This document shows positions 1 through 6,866 of a stretch of 9,586 bases of DNA, one piece after another (position 1 is the stretch's first letter; the number at the start of each line of letters is the position of its first letter). A program made the position numbers and the translations under genes. Below the pieces are notes generated by a model. That model was not told the DNA's origin. It worked only from the letters and a program-made list of their open reading frames with translations, and ran no database searches. Source of the stretch: Gammaproteobacteria bacterium (GTDB lineage Bacteria; Pseudomonadota; Gammaproteobacteria; Woeseiales; Woeseiaceae); assembly GCA_002685275.1 (NCBI GenBank), contig NYWX01000034.1, positions 1-9,586 of the forward strand, read 5' to 3'.

Positions 1-376
<376 letters not shown>

Positions 377-484
377 AAGCTTTTAGCTTTTACTAAAGTG
401 CGTAATCACAAGTACTCAATTACTTAAAACTGACTATTTAGTGTTTACGTCTTTGTTTTGCCTTCGCAAAATCTAACGCAAGCA

Positions 485-492
485 CCCACACA
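485..492 (-). promoter_or_regulatory. rrn boxC element
   Basis: The minus strand reads TGTGTGGG, 18 nt downstream of boxA, at the same place and with the same sequence as boxC of E. coli rrn leaders. The role of boxC is less clear than that of boxA. It is called by position and match only. Confidence 0.6.
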
Positions 493-510
493 AATTATCT
501 GATTGTATTA

Positions 511-520
511 TTAAAGAGCA
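511..520 (-). promoter_or_regulatory. rrn boxA antitermination element
   Basis: The minus strand reads TGCTCTTTAA, identical to the E. coli rrn boxA core. It is followed by ATCAGATAATTTGTGTGGG, which closely resembles the E. coli spacer and boxC. BoxA RNA binds NusB-NusE (S10) and makes RNA polymerase resistant to Rho on long untranslated rRNA. Its position about 135 nt upstream of mature 16S fits this role. Confidence 0.9.
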
Positions 521-523
521 ATG

Positions 524-559
524 TCTAAAAGTAATTGAATTAGTTCAATTATTTTTAGA
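524..559 (-). promoter_or_regulatory. Long AT-rich hairpin at the boxB position
   Basis: This is an inverted repeat. The outer arms are TCTAAAA (524-530) and TTTTAGA (553-559), and the inner arms are AATTGAA (533-539) and TTCAATT (544-550), around a 4-nt loop. The 2-nt joins 531-532 and 551-552 allow one more pair plus one A-C mismatch in the minus-strand RNA. The stem is thus 16 positions long with one mismatch. It ends 3 nt before boxA, where rrn leaders carry boxB. It could be part of the antiterminator, a pause site or an RNase substrate. Confidence 0.6.
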
Positions 560-659
560 ACCGACCCCCTTTTTGCAGGCACAAAAAATCTAGTAATGAA
601 TCTTTTATGCCATCGTGCTTTATTGGGAGCTACTGAAATACACCATGTCTTTCAGCGAG

Positions 660-718
660 CCGCGTATTATACGAGCGTATTGAATTGCGTCAACAACTTA
701 TTTTAGGTTTTTTTAAAA
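660..718 (-). promoter_or_regulatory. Strong rRNA promoter with UP element and GC-rich discriminator
   Basis: On the minus strand, the -35 box TTGACG (693 to 688) and the -10 box TATAAT (671 to 666) are 16 bp apart, which is the typical spacing of rrn P1 promoters. The bases after the -10 box are ACGCGGCTC, a GC-rich discriminator of the kind that makes rrn promoters sensitive to ppGpp/DksA and to initiating NTP levels. Upstream of the -35 box, 697-718 is made of A and T runs like an UP element bound by the RNA polymerase alpha subunit. The start is inferred near 659. No second rrn promoter of similar quality is seen in the leader. Confidence 0.9.
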
Positions 719-724
719 ATAGCT

Positions 725-745
725 AAAACGCCTCTGCGACGAGGC
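725..745 (-). terminator. Probable tyrS terminator just upstream of the rrn promoter
   Basis: On the minus strand, GCCTC (745-741) and GAGGC (734-730) form a 5-bp GC-rich stem with a 6-nt loop, followed by GTTTT and, after a short gap, more T residues. It lies about 150 nt after the tyrS stop and just before the rrn UP element, so it would separate the two transcripts. The stem is short and the U run is interrupted, so it may be only partly efficient. A plus-strand role is possible because TTT also follows on that side. Confidence 0.5.
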
Positions 746-788
746 TTTGAATTATGCTGAATAATGTCTATTTAAGCAGCTTTTTCGG

Positions 789-807
789 AAAAAAGATGGT
801 CTTTTTT
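789..807. terminator. AT-rich hairpin in the tyrS 3' region
   Basis: A perfect 8-bp inverted repeat, AAAAAAGA (789-796) and TCTTTTTT (800-807), surrounds a 3-nt loop. It lies about 90 nt after the tyrS stop. It could act as a weak terminator, with the U run inside the stem, or as a 3'-end stabiliser. The low GC content makes this uncertain. The rest of 808-892 is low-complexity A/T with nothing recognisable. Confidence 0.3.
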
Positions 808-892
808 AATCTTAATATAAACATTAAATAAAATTTAAAAAAACTAAAAATTAATGACTGAGAACTCTGGTTCCATTAAATTCCGCACATCA

Positions 893-2092
893 TCAAGAAA
901 GGTTAACCTTTGCTAACTTTCTTTTACCAACTTGATAAACATCATTTGTACCAGATTTAAGTTCCAATGAAGCATCTTCAATTTTTTGACCATTAATCTT
1001 CACGGCTCCCTGCTTAATCATTCTAAATGCCTCAGAGGAGCTATTAACTAAACCGGAACGCTTTAATAAATGCGCGATACCAATTCTTCCATCATCGCTT
1101 TTTAATCGAATTTCAGGAATTTCATCTGGCATAACACCTTGTTGAAATCTTGATATAAAATCTTGTTTGGCTTTCTTTGCCTCTGTATTACCATGAAATC
1201 TAGCTACTATTTCAATTCCAAGTTCAAATTTTGCATCTCGAGGGTTTAAGCCCTCATTAACTGCATTTCTTATTGAAGCAATATCTTCAAGAGTTCTAAA
1301 GCTTAAAACTTCAAAATAACGCCACATCAGTTCATCAGAGATCGACATAATTTTTCCAAACATTTCTGAGGGTAAATCTGTGATACCAATATAATTTCCG
1401 AGCGATTTTGACATTTTTTGAATGCCATCAGTGCCCTCTAGTAATGGAGTCGTCATAACAACTTGTGGTTTCTGCCCAAAATCTTGCTGCAATTGTCTTC
1501 CAACAAGCAAATTAAATTTTTGATCTGTTCCGCCAAGCTCGACGTCGGCTTCCAGGGCAACTGAATCATAACCCTGAACTAATGGATAAAGAAATTCGTG
1601 TATTGAAATTGGCTCATTATTCTTATACCGCTTACTAAAGTCATCTCTCTCAAGCATTCGAGCAACTGTATGTTTTGCTGCAAGCTTAATTAAGTTATCA
1701 GAGCTCATTTTTTTCATCCAAGTTGAATTAAATTCAATACGAGTTTTCTTTTCATCAAGAATTTTAAAAATTTGACTCTCATAAGTCTTCGCGTTTGAAA
1801 TGATTTGCTCGGTTGTTAGAGGTGGCCGCGTAACACTCCTACCACTAGGGTCACCAATCATTCCAGTGAAATCGCCTATTAAAAAAACCACTTCATGGCC
1901 AAGTTTCTGAAATTGACGCATTTTATTGATCAGAACGGTATGCCCTAAATGTAAGTCTGATGCCGTTGGATCAAAGCCTGCTTTAATGATTAGAGGTCTA
2001 TTTTCATCTAACTTTGTTTGCAGTCCATCCCTAGGTAAAACCTCATCAGCACCACGAGATAACTCTAAGATTTGTTCCTGAATAGCTTTCAT
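893..2092 (-). CDS. tyrS: Tyrosyl-tRNA synthetase
   Basis: A cytosolic class I aminoacyl-tRNA synthetase that joins tyrosine to tRNA-Tyr using ATP. The product is 399 residues. The HIGH-type signature is HLGH at residues 48-51 after GFDPTASD, and the KMSKS loop is at 226-230. The stretch [15 protein letters not shown] (166-180) and GGTDQKFN (187-194) belong to the tyrosine and tRNA-binding part of the Rossmann fold. An S4 RNA-binding domain covers about 335-395. It resembles the TyrZ-like subclass that Pseudomonas carries at the same place next to rrn more than E. coli TyrS, though this is judged by eye. The ATG at 2092 has only a weak ribosome-binding site (GAG about 10 nt upstream), but the N-terminus fits the family. 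It is divergent from the M23 gene and runs head-to-tail into the rrn operon. Confidence 0.97.
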   Translation of the reverse strand: MKAIQEQILELSRGADEVLPRDGLQTKLDENRPLIIKAGFDPTASDLHLGHTVLINKMRQFQKLGHEVVFLIGDFTGMIGDPSGRSVTRPPLTTEQIISNAKTYESQIFKILDEKKTRIEFNSTWMKKMSSDNLIKLAAKHTVARMLERDDFSKRYKNNEPISIHEFLYPLVQGYDSVALEADVELGGTDQKFNLLVGRQLQQDFGQKPQVVMTTPLLEGTDGIQKMSKSLGNYIGITDLPSEMFGKIMSISDELMWRYFEVLSFRTLEDIASIRNAVNEGLNPRDAKFELGIEIVARFHGNTEAKKAKQDFISRFQQGVMPDEIPEIRLKSDDGRIGIAHLLKRSGLVNSSSEAFRMIKQGAVKINGQKIEDASLELKSGTNDVYQVGKRKLAKVNLS

Positions 2093-2242
2093 TTATATGT
2101 TGCTCAGTTTTACTTACAAGTAAGAGTTGGGACTTTAACATTGGTAAGCTAGTTAACACCATGAGTTACAAAATTTTGTCTTTGACGTGAAAAAAACTGC
2201 AATGTAAAGTAGTTATAATTATTTATTTATGAGATATGTGAC
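2093..2242. promoter_or_regulatory. Divergent control region between tyrS and the M23 peptidase gene
   Basis: 150 bp without a gene. For the plus-strand operon there is a perfect -10 box TATAAT at 2214-2219 but no good -35 box at 17 bp; TTGACG at 2182-2187 is 26 bp away, too far to pair with it. A start near 2226 would leave a leader of only about 17 nt. Two dyads stand out: TTACTT/AAGTAA with a 2-nt centre (2110-2123) and the perfect palindrome ACAAAATTTTGT (2168-2179). Either could be a protein-binding site, but neither matches an operator I know. No convincing tyrS promoter and no T-box type leader was recognised. Confidence 0.5.
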
Positions 2243-3631
2243 TTGAATCGTCCCATAAGCCCTCTATTACACGATTACAAGCAGTCTGTTCTAAGACAGA
2301 CTAAAAAATCCAAGGCCCTTCAATGGTTTATGGTTGGCTTGGGTATTCCACTAATTATCATTATTTTTATTAATATACTTAACAAACCTACAAAAAACAA
2401 AATATCACAAGACAACATGTTAGAGGCCAATAACATAAAAACCCTCCAAACTTTCCCAGTTGATGATCTAAAACTTGAAAATAATAAAATAAAAAATCAA
2501 ATTTTAGAGCCTACACCTACTTATGAAGAAATAGAACTCAAGATATCTGAAGGTGACACGCTCGAAAAATTATTTCGACAATATAACCTTAATATAGGTG
2601 AGCTTATGTTGATCACTGAGCTTGACAAGGCAAAAAATCAATTTCGTCGCATTAAACCTGGTGATACATTCAAGGTAATTCACAAAGATGATCAAATTAT
2701 TAGTTTACGCACAAAGATTAATATAGCTAATGATCTAATCATAGAAAGACAGGAATCAGGCTTCGTAGCGAAAATTTTTGAACAGCCTCTTGAAATCAAG
2801 AAACGTACAGCAGCTGGTGTAATAACATCATCTTTATTTGAAAGCGCAATAACTGCTGGATTATCTGACAAAATTATCATGAACATTGCTGAAATATTCG
2901 CTTGGGATGTCGATTTTGTTTTAGATATACGTCAAGGTGACAGTTACTACGTTCAATTTGAGGAAATTTGGCAAGATGGAAAACATGTTTCTGATGGTGA
3001 AATTATAGCTGCAGAGTTCAATAATAATGGTCGAACTATTCAGGCAATACGGTTTATTAATGACGAAGGATATGGCAATTACTTCACACCAAGCGGTAAG
3101 AGTTTACGTAAAGCTTTCATAAGAGCTCCGGTGGATTTTACACGTATTAGTTCTAATTTTAATCCCAAAAGAAAGCATCCAATTTTAAATACAATTAGAG
3201 CACATCGCGGAGTTGATTATGCGGCACCAAAAGGTACTCCAATCAAAGCTTCTGGAGATGGAAAAATTATTTTTCGTGGCAATAAAACCGGCTATGGAAA
3301 AACAATAATTATTCAACATGGAGGAAATATTACAACGCTTTATGCTCATATGTCTGATTATATTCTGAAGGCTAAAGTTGGAACTAAAGTTCGTCAAGGA
3401 CAAACAATCGGTTTTGTTGGAAGTACAGGTTTAGCAACTGCAAATCACTTGCATTACGAATATCGGGTTAATGGCGTTCATCGAAACCCTCGCACTGTGA
3501 ATCTTCCTGATGCAAAACCTATCGAAGAAAAATATAGGAGCAAATTTTTAGCCAAAGCTTTGCCGATTGTTCAAGATCTTCAAAGATTCAAGAAAGTACA
3601 ATCTTCAAAAATTGTTTCAACTAATAGATGA
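2243..3631 (+). CDS. Membrane-anchored M23 peptidoglycan endopeptidase with OapA/LysM-like domain
   Basis: A predicted zinc endopeptidase that cuts peptide cross-links of peptidoglycan in the periplasm, of the MepM/YebA and Csd3 type. The product has 462 residues. A short basic cytosolic tail (1-26) is followed by a membrane segment at about 28-46, an OapA/LysM-like domain at about 94-150 (ISEGDTLEKL, RRIKPGDTF), a Csd3-like middle domain at about 155-285 and the peptidase domain at about 295-420. The LytM-type zinc ligands H321, D325 (HRGVD) and H404, and the catalytic histidines H369 (YAHM) and H402 (NHLH), are all present, so it should be active. The start is TTG; no in-frame ATG or GTG occurs upstream, and the next ATG would remove the tail. 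The gene overlaps a 5-codon upstream frame and is followed 4 nt later by anmK. The order peptidase-anmK beside tyrS is conserved in Pseudomonas. Confidence 0.93.
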   Translation: MNRPISPLLHDYKQSVLRQTKKSKALQWFMVGLGIPLIIIIFINILNKPTKNKISQDNMLEANNIKTLQTFPVDDLKLENNKIKNQILEPTPTYEEIELKISEGDTLEKLFRQYNLNIGELMLITELDKAKNQFRRIKPGDTFKVIHKDDQIISLRTKINIANDLIIERQESGFVAKIFEQPLEIKKRTAAGVITSSLFESAITAGLSDKIIMNIAEIFAWDVDFVLDIRQGDSYYVQFEEIWQDGKHVSDGEIIAAEFNNNGRTIQAIRFINDEGYGNYFTPSGKSLRKAFIRAPVDFTRISSNFNPKRKHPILNTIRAHRGVDYAAPKGTPIKASGDGKIIFRGNKTGYGKTIIIQHGGNITTLYAHMSDYILKAKVGTKVRQGQTIGFVGSTGLATANHLHYEYRVNGVHRNPRTVNLPDAKPIEEKYRSKFLAKALPIVQDLQRFKKVQSSKIVSTNR

Positions 3632-3635
3632 AATT

Positions 3636-4742
3636 ATGCCTGACTACTATATTGGATTAATGTCAGGCACGAGCATGGATGGCATTGATGCTGTAGCAGT
3701 AGAATTTACGTCTTCTAAAACTACAATTCATGCATCATTATCTTGTCCCTATCCGGATAACCTTAAGAATCAGCTGTTTAAAGAAATAAATAAGCCCTTA
3801 AGTATTACACTTGATAAAAAAGGCGTTTTAGACGAATTGGTTGGTCATTGCTTTAAAAAAGCAGCCATTGATGTAATTGATAAAGGCAACATAAGTAATA
3901 AAGATATTATTGCAATTGGTAGTCATGGCCAAACTATTAGGCATCAACCAAATATAAAGAATCCTTTTTCATTACAGATTGGTAATGCAAAAATTATTGC
4001 AAATGGGACTGGTATTACTACAGTGAGTAATTTTCGAAAAGCGGATATTGCAGTTGGTGGTCAGGGAGCGCCCCTTGTTCCAGCTTTTCATAAATGGTTA
4101 TTTAAAGATGGAAATAAAATACGTGTAATTATTAATATTGGCGGTATTGCCAATATGACAATGTTTACAAAAAATAATACTGAAACAATAGGATTTGATA
4201 CTGGACCTGGCAATATTTTAATGGATATATGGACTCGATTAAATATTGACCTTGATTTTGATGAATCTGGAAAATGGGCATGCCAAGGTTCTGTTATTCC
4301 AGAGTTACTTAATGAATTCTTCGCTGATTCATACTTCAATTTATCTGGGCCAAAAAGCACAGGGTTTGAGTACTTTAATCTTGCATGGTTACTAAGCTTT
4401 AATTTAAAAAAATATAATATTGCAGATGTGCAATCAACATTATGCGAATTAAGCGTTTTATCAATAACTCATGCTATAAAAAAGTATGCTCCAAATGCTC
4501 GCGAGGTTTTTATTTGTGGAGGAGGCGCACATAACATTGAATTAATGCGCAGACTTAATACTTATTCGTTTAAGGCCATAACCACTGCGGAAATTGGTCT
4601 GGATCCTGATTGGGTTGAAGCTTCCGCTTTTGCTTGGCTTGCAATGCGTGCCATAAAAGGTCAATTTGGAAATTTACCGAGCGTAACTGGTGCTTCAAAA
4701 TATGTTGTGCTTGGCGATATTCATAAACCAACCGATCATTAA
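3636..4742 (+). CDS. anmK: Anhydro-N-acetylmuramic acid kinase
   Basis: A cytosolic peptidoglycan-recycling enzyme. It opens the 1,6-anhydro ring of anhydro-MurNAc and phosphorylates it with ATP, giving MurNAc-6-phosphate. The ATG at 3636 is preferred. It gives 368 residues, against 369 in E. coli, and begins MPDYYIGLMSGTSMDGID, the family's N-terminal nucleotide-binding loop. A TTG at 3567 would add 23 residues reading over the end of the peptidase gene and is not supported. Other family blocks are GSHGQTIRHQP (96-106), ADIAVGGQGAPLVPAFH (136-152), INIGGIANMT (166-175), GFDTGPGN (186-193, whose Asp188 matches the catalytic Asp) and CGGGAHN near the C-terminus. It starts 4 nt after the peptidase stop with no clear Shine-Dalgarno sequence, which suggests translational coupling. 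It ends 5 bp from the convergent erpA. Confidence 0.97.
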   Translation: MPDYYIGLMSGTSMDGIDAVAVEFTSSKTTIHASLSCPYPDNLKNQLFKEINKPLSITLDKKGVLDELVGHCFKKAAIDVIDKGNISNKDIIAIGSHGQTIRHQPNIKNPFSLQIGNAKIIANGTGITTVSNFRKADIAVGGQGAPLVPAFHKWLFKDGNKIRVIINIGGIANMTMFTKNNTETIGFDTGPGNILMDIWTRLNIDLDFDESGKWACQGSVIPELLNEFFADSYFNLSGPKSTGFEYFNLAWLLSFNLKKYNIADVQSTLCELSVLSITHAIKKYAPNAREVFICGGGAHNIELMRRLNTYSFKAITTAEIGLDPDWVEASAFAWLAMRAIKGQFGNLPSVTGASKYVVLGDIHKPTDH

Positions 4743-4759
4743 AAAATTTACACGGTAAA
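4741..4759 (-). terminator. Weak terminator overlapping the erpA stop codon
   Basis: On the minus strand, TTTAC (4759-4755) and GTAAA (4751-4747) can form a 5-bp stem with a 3-nt loop, followed directly by six T residues (4746-4741). The stem covers the last codons and the stop of erpA. With only one G-C pair it is weak. It is listed because there is no other room for a terminator between the two convergent genes. Nothing similar serves anmK on the plus strand. Confidence 0.3.
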
Positions 4760-5110
4760 CGAAGATCCACACCCACATGTTGTTTGTGCATTAGGATTGC
4801 GAATAATGAATTGTGCGCCTTGTAGGTCCTCTTTATAGTCTATCTCTGCGCCGATTAAATATTGAACACTCATCGGATCAATTAAAAGAGTTACACCTTG
4901 GTTTTCAATTTGACTATCTCCGTCTTCAATGCTTTCGTCAAATGTAAACCCATACTGAAAACCTGAGCAACCGCCGCCAGAAATAAAAACCCTTAATTTT
5001 AAATTTGGATTGTTTTCTTCTAATATTAATTTAGCAACCTTTTCAGCAGCAGCATCAGTAAAAACAACGCCTGGTGATAGTGGTGAATTATTTACGCTTG
5101 TCATTTCCAT
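4748..5110 (-). CDS. erpA: A-type iron-sulfur carrier protein
   Basis: A small cytosolic carrier that takes Fe-S clusters from the assembly machinery and delivers them to apo-enzymes, for example IspG and IspH of isoprenoid synthesis in E. coli. The product has 120 residues. The three cluster-binding cysteines are C48 in [11 protein letters not shown] and C112/C114 in TCGCGSSF. The matches NPNLKLR and DPMSVQYL set it with ErpA rather than IscA. The N-terminus is about 6 residues longer than E. coli ErpA. An ATG two codons later is possible, but the first has a better spaced TAAG upstream. It is the last gene of the minus-strand string, 52 nt after the bactofilin. The gap is AT-rich and could hold a promoter, but I see no recognisable IscR site. 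Confidence 0.96.
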   Translation of the reverse strand: MEMTSVNNSPLSPGVVFTDAAAEKVAKLILEENNPNLKLRVFISGGGCSGFQYGFTFDESIEDGDSQIENQGVTLLIDPMSVQYLIGAEIDYKEDLQGAQFIIRNPNAQTTCGCGSSFTV

Positions 5111-5162
5111 AATTTCTTAATTCTTAGTTTTGTAATTTAGTATTTTTTTAATTTGAGAAAAA

Positions 5163-5543
5163 TTATTCATTGTTTGGCGTTTTTCCTCCTGGATAATGTA
5201 TCAATTTGCCATTAATTTCTGCACCTTCCGCCATTTGAATTAGATTATAATATACATCGCCATAGACGCGTGCAGTTGCACCGAGCTCAATTCGTTGGCT
5301 AGCATGAATATCGCCTTTAACTGCACCATTCAGCATTACATAAGGTACAGTAACACTACCATCAATCTTTCCAATATCACTTATGCTCAACACAGACTTA
5401 GTCTCAGGATCAGCATTTAGATTACCTACAACCTCCCCATCTATGTGGCAGCCACCACTAAAATTCAAGTCGCCATCAATCAAACTATTTGGACCAATGA
5501 GCGTATCAACAACTGTATTCATATTCTTATTTTTGTAAAACAT
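5163..5543 (-). CDS. Bactofilin (polymer-forming cytoskeletal protein)
   Basis: A small bactofilin of 126 residues. Proteins of this family self-assemble without nucleotide into filaments of stacked right-handed beta-helices, usually at the inner face of the membrane, and place cell-wall enzymes or stalk and curvature machinery. The beta-helix core, about 12-118, shows the short repeated turns typical of the family: GPNSLIDGDL, GGCHIDGEVVGNL, SDIGKIDGSV, NGAVKGDIHAS, ELGATARVYGDV, AEGAEINGKL. The N- and C-terminal tails are short. The ATG at 5543 has GAAG 6 nt upstream; an ATG seven codons later (MNTVVDTLIG) is also possible. It is the fourth gene of the minus-strand string, 34 nt after the DUF6776-like gene. 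An M23 peptidase gene lies about 1.5 kb away, a pairing common for bactofilins. Confidence 0.92.
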   Translation of the reverse strand: MFYKNKNMNTVVDTLIGPNSLIDGDLNFSGGCHIDGEVVGNLNADPETKSVLSISDIGKIDGSVTVPYVMLNGAVKGDIHASQRIELGATARVYGDVYYNLIQMAEGAEINGKLIHYPGGKTPNNE

Positions 5544-5577
5544 ATAGTACTTCGCCCTCTTGCAAACATTAAAAATT

Positions 5578-6291
5578 TTAATTTTGATTGATTGACCAAA
5601 TAAAATCTTGCTTTATATTAGAGATCGATTTGGTGTTTGATATGACTTCAATGTTTATCAATTTTGGAATAAAATTAATTGGTAAAATTATTTTTCTATC
5701 GAAATCCTGAAAATATTGAAAAGAAAATGCCCATGGAATCTCCTTATCTTGAGATATCAGCTGTGAAAGCTCATAAGTTTTATCATTTCCATTCTGGCTA
5801 CCAACAATACTAAAATTTACATTACCTGAAACTTTTCGATCATGCTTCATCGATTGAATGAGAATTAATCGAATATTAAATTCCCGGTCCTTCCTTCCTG
5901 GAATAAGTCTTAAGTCCTGAATACGTAACCCAGGATTACCATCTGATGGTGATACAATACCACGATAAAAGGCAATGGCTTCTCGTTGCTCCTGAATTTT
6001 TGTCTGAAGTGGAGAGAGTCTAGCTTCAACAAATTTATATGACTCTTGATTGATTTCAATATTAGTTTTTAAAATTGCTATTTCTTGTTTTAGCTTACTA
6101 ATTTCATTACTCAGCATAAAAGTCTTATCAAGATAAGCCTGCTTATTATTATTAGCATCTATAGAATCAAAGCCTGCTTTAATCCTTCCAAATTCAAAAA
6201 TTAGGTACGAACCTGCAGAAATTAATAAAGCAAGTACGAAGCGAAATAAAAAAGTTCTAAATATACTTTGCTGATGATAAGGAAACTTCAT
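5578..6291 (-). CDS. One-pass membrane protein with periplasmic coiled coil (DUF6776-like)
   Basis: A protein of unknown function, 237 residues from the ATG at 6291. It has a basic, aromatic N-terminus, a membrane segment at about 15-35 (FLFRFVLALLISAGSYLIF) and a coiled coil at about 45-112 rich in K, E, Q, L and I. A beta-rich C-terminal domain at about 120-237 includes a conserved-looking GLRIQDLRL. Inward-facing basic residues before the membrane segment place the coil and C-terminal domain in the periplasm. From memory it matches the uncharacterised DUF6776 family, found beside bactofilin and erpA in Pseudomonas (PA0663 region); this is by layout and position, not a database search. A TTG two codons earlier at 6297 would leave 1 nt after the rppH stop; the ATG leaves 7 nt. 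No Shine-Dalgarno sequence is seen, so it is probably translated by coupling. The neighbourhood hints at a role in the cell envelope. Confidence 0.8.
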   Translation of the reverse strand: MKFPYHQQSIFRTFLFRFVLALLISAGSYLIFEFGRIKAGFDSIDANNNKQAYLDKTFMLSNEISKLKQEIAILKTNIEINQESYKFVEARLSPLQTKIQEQREAIAFYRGIVSPSDGNPGLRIQDLRLIPGRKDREFNIRLILIQSMKHDRKVSGNVNFSIVGSQNGNDKTYELSQLISQDKEIPWAFSFQYFQDFDRKIILPINFIPKLINIEVISNTKSISNIKQDFIWSINQN

Positions 6292-6298
6292 AGCCAAT

Positions 6299-6862
6299 TT
6301 AAAGTAGTTCCTCTATATCTTTTTCAAAATCTGCAATCCAACTTTTTGGCCAAGATTTTGGTCTTTGCGGCAATCCTTCTGGATATACTGAAAGTCCTAA
6401 TTCATACAGAGCACGCGCGTATACGCGACGTTTAAAATATATTACTTCGTTTACTGGATGCCAAAAATTAACCCATCTTAAGCAATCAAATTCTGGTTTA
6501 TTACACTTATCAAACTGTATCGCATTACAGTCTGATACAAGCTTCAACAAAAACCATAATTGTTTTTGACCAATACAAATTGGCTTACTATTTTTTCTGA
6601 TATATTTTTTTGGTAATTTATATTTTAGCCAATCGTTTGTAATACTTAATATTTCAACATCAGATTCTACTAAGCCAACTTCTTCATAGAGTTCGCGAAA
6701 CATTGCTTGGATTGGTTCCTCATTTTTATGAACGCCTCCCTGTGGAAATTGCCAACCTCTTGAATCAATTCGCCCTCCAAGCATAAGTTGTTTACTAGAA
6801 TTCATTAGAATTATACCAATATTAGCTCGATAACCCTCCGAATCTATACACTCATGACTCAT
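6299..6862 (-). CDS. rppH: RNA pyrophosphohydrolase (Nudix)
   Basis: A cytosolic Nudix hydrolase that removes pyrophosphate from the triphosphate (or diphosphate) 5' end of mRNA, which opens it to RNase E decay. The product has 187 residues. The Nudix box runs from G42 to L64 and contains REL (56-58) and EEVGL (60-64), with E57, E60 and E61 as metal ligands. RppH-specific blocks are WQFPQGG (37-43), WLKYKLPKKYIR, KPICIGQKQLWFLL and PEFDCLRWV, nearly as in E. coli RppH (176 residues). A C-terminal tail of about 30 residues differs from the E. coli tail. The ATG at 6862 has a good ribosome-binding site. It follows tyrA by 4 nt. RppH is more often near ptsP in other gammaproteobacteria (from memory), so this neighbour set is less usual. 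Confidence 0.96.
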   Translation of the reverse strand: MSHECIDSEGYRANIGIILMNSSKQLMLGGRIDSRGWQFPQGGVHKNEEPIQAMFRELYEEVGLVESDVEILSITNDWLKYKLPKKYIRKNSKPICIGQKQLWFLLKLVSDCNAIQFDKCNKPEFDCLRWVNFWHPVNEVIYFKRRVYARALYELGLSVYPEGLPQRPKSWPKSWIADFEKDIEELL

Positions 6863-6866
6863 AAGT

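Larger units (their letters stand above)
377..659 (-). other. rrn operon leader (5' external transcribed region)
   Basis: This roughly 283-nt leader runs between the inferred rRNA transcription start near 659 and the mature 16S 5' end at 376. In order of transcription it holds a long hairpin (559 to 524), boxA (520 to 511), boxC (492 to 485) and a smaller hairpin (471 to 456, arms TTTTGC/GCAAAA with a 4-nt loop). This matches the antiterminator arrangement of E. coli rrn leaders, where boxB, boxA and boxC load NusB/NusE and other Nus factors and help 16S maturation. The RNase III stem cannot be confirmed because its 3' partner lies outside the window. No protein gene is seen here. Confidence 0.8.

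Noticed and set aside
898..911. Perfect 14-bp palindrome AAAGGTTAACCTTT
   Set aside because: It is formed by the last codons of tyrS (K-V-N-L-S) and has no loop for an RNA hairpin; probably chance.
2182..2219. TTGACG plus TATAAT as one promoter for the M23 gene
   Set aside because: The 26-bp spacer is too long for a sigma-70 promoter; only the -10 box is kept as a candidate.
2692..2886. Minus-strand open frame inside the M23 gene (also 3185-3403)
   Set aside because: Both are shadows of a well supported gene; the products show no family features.
3567..3635. Longer anmK start at TTG 3567
   Set aside because: It would overlap the peptidase gene by 65 bp and add 23 residues absent from the family; the ATG at 3636 gives the normal length and N-terminus.
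4088..4360. Minus-strand open frame inside anmK (also 4570-4791 across its end)
   Set aside because: Antisense shadows; the anmK frame carries all conserved blocks.
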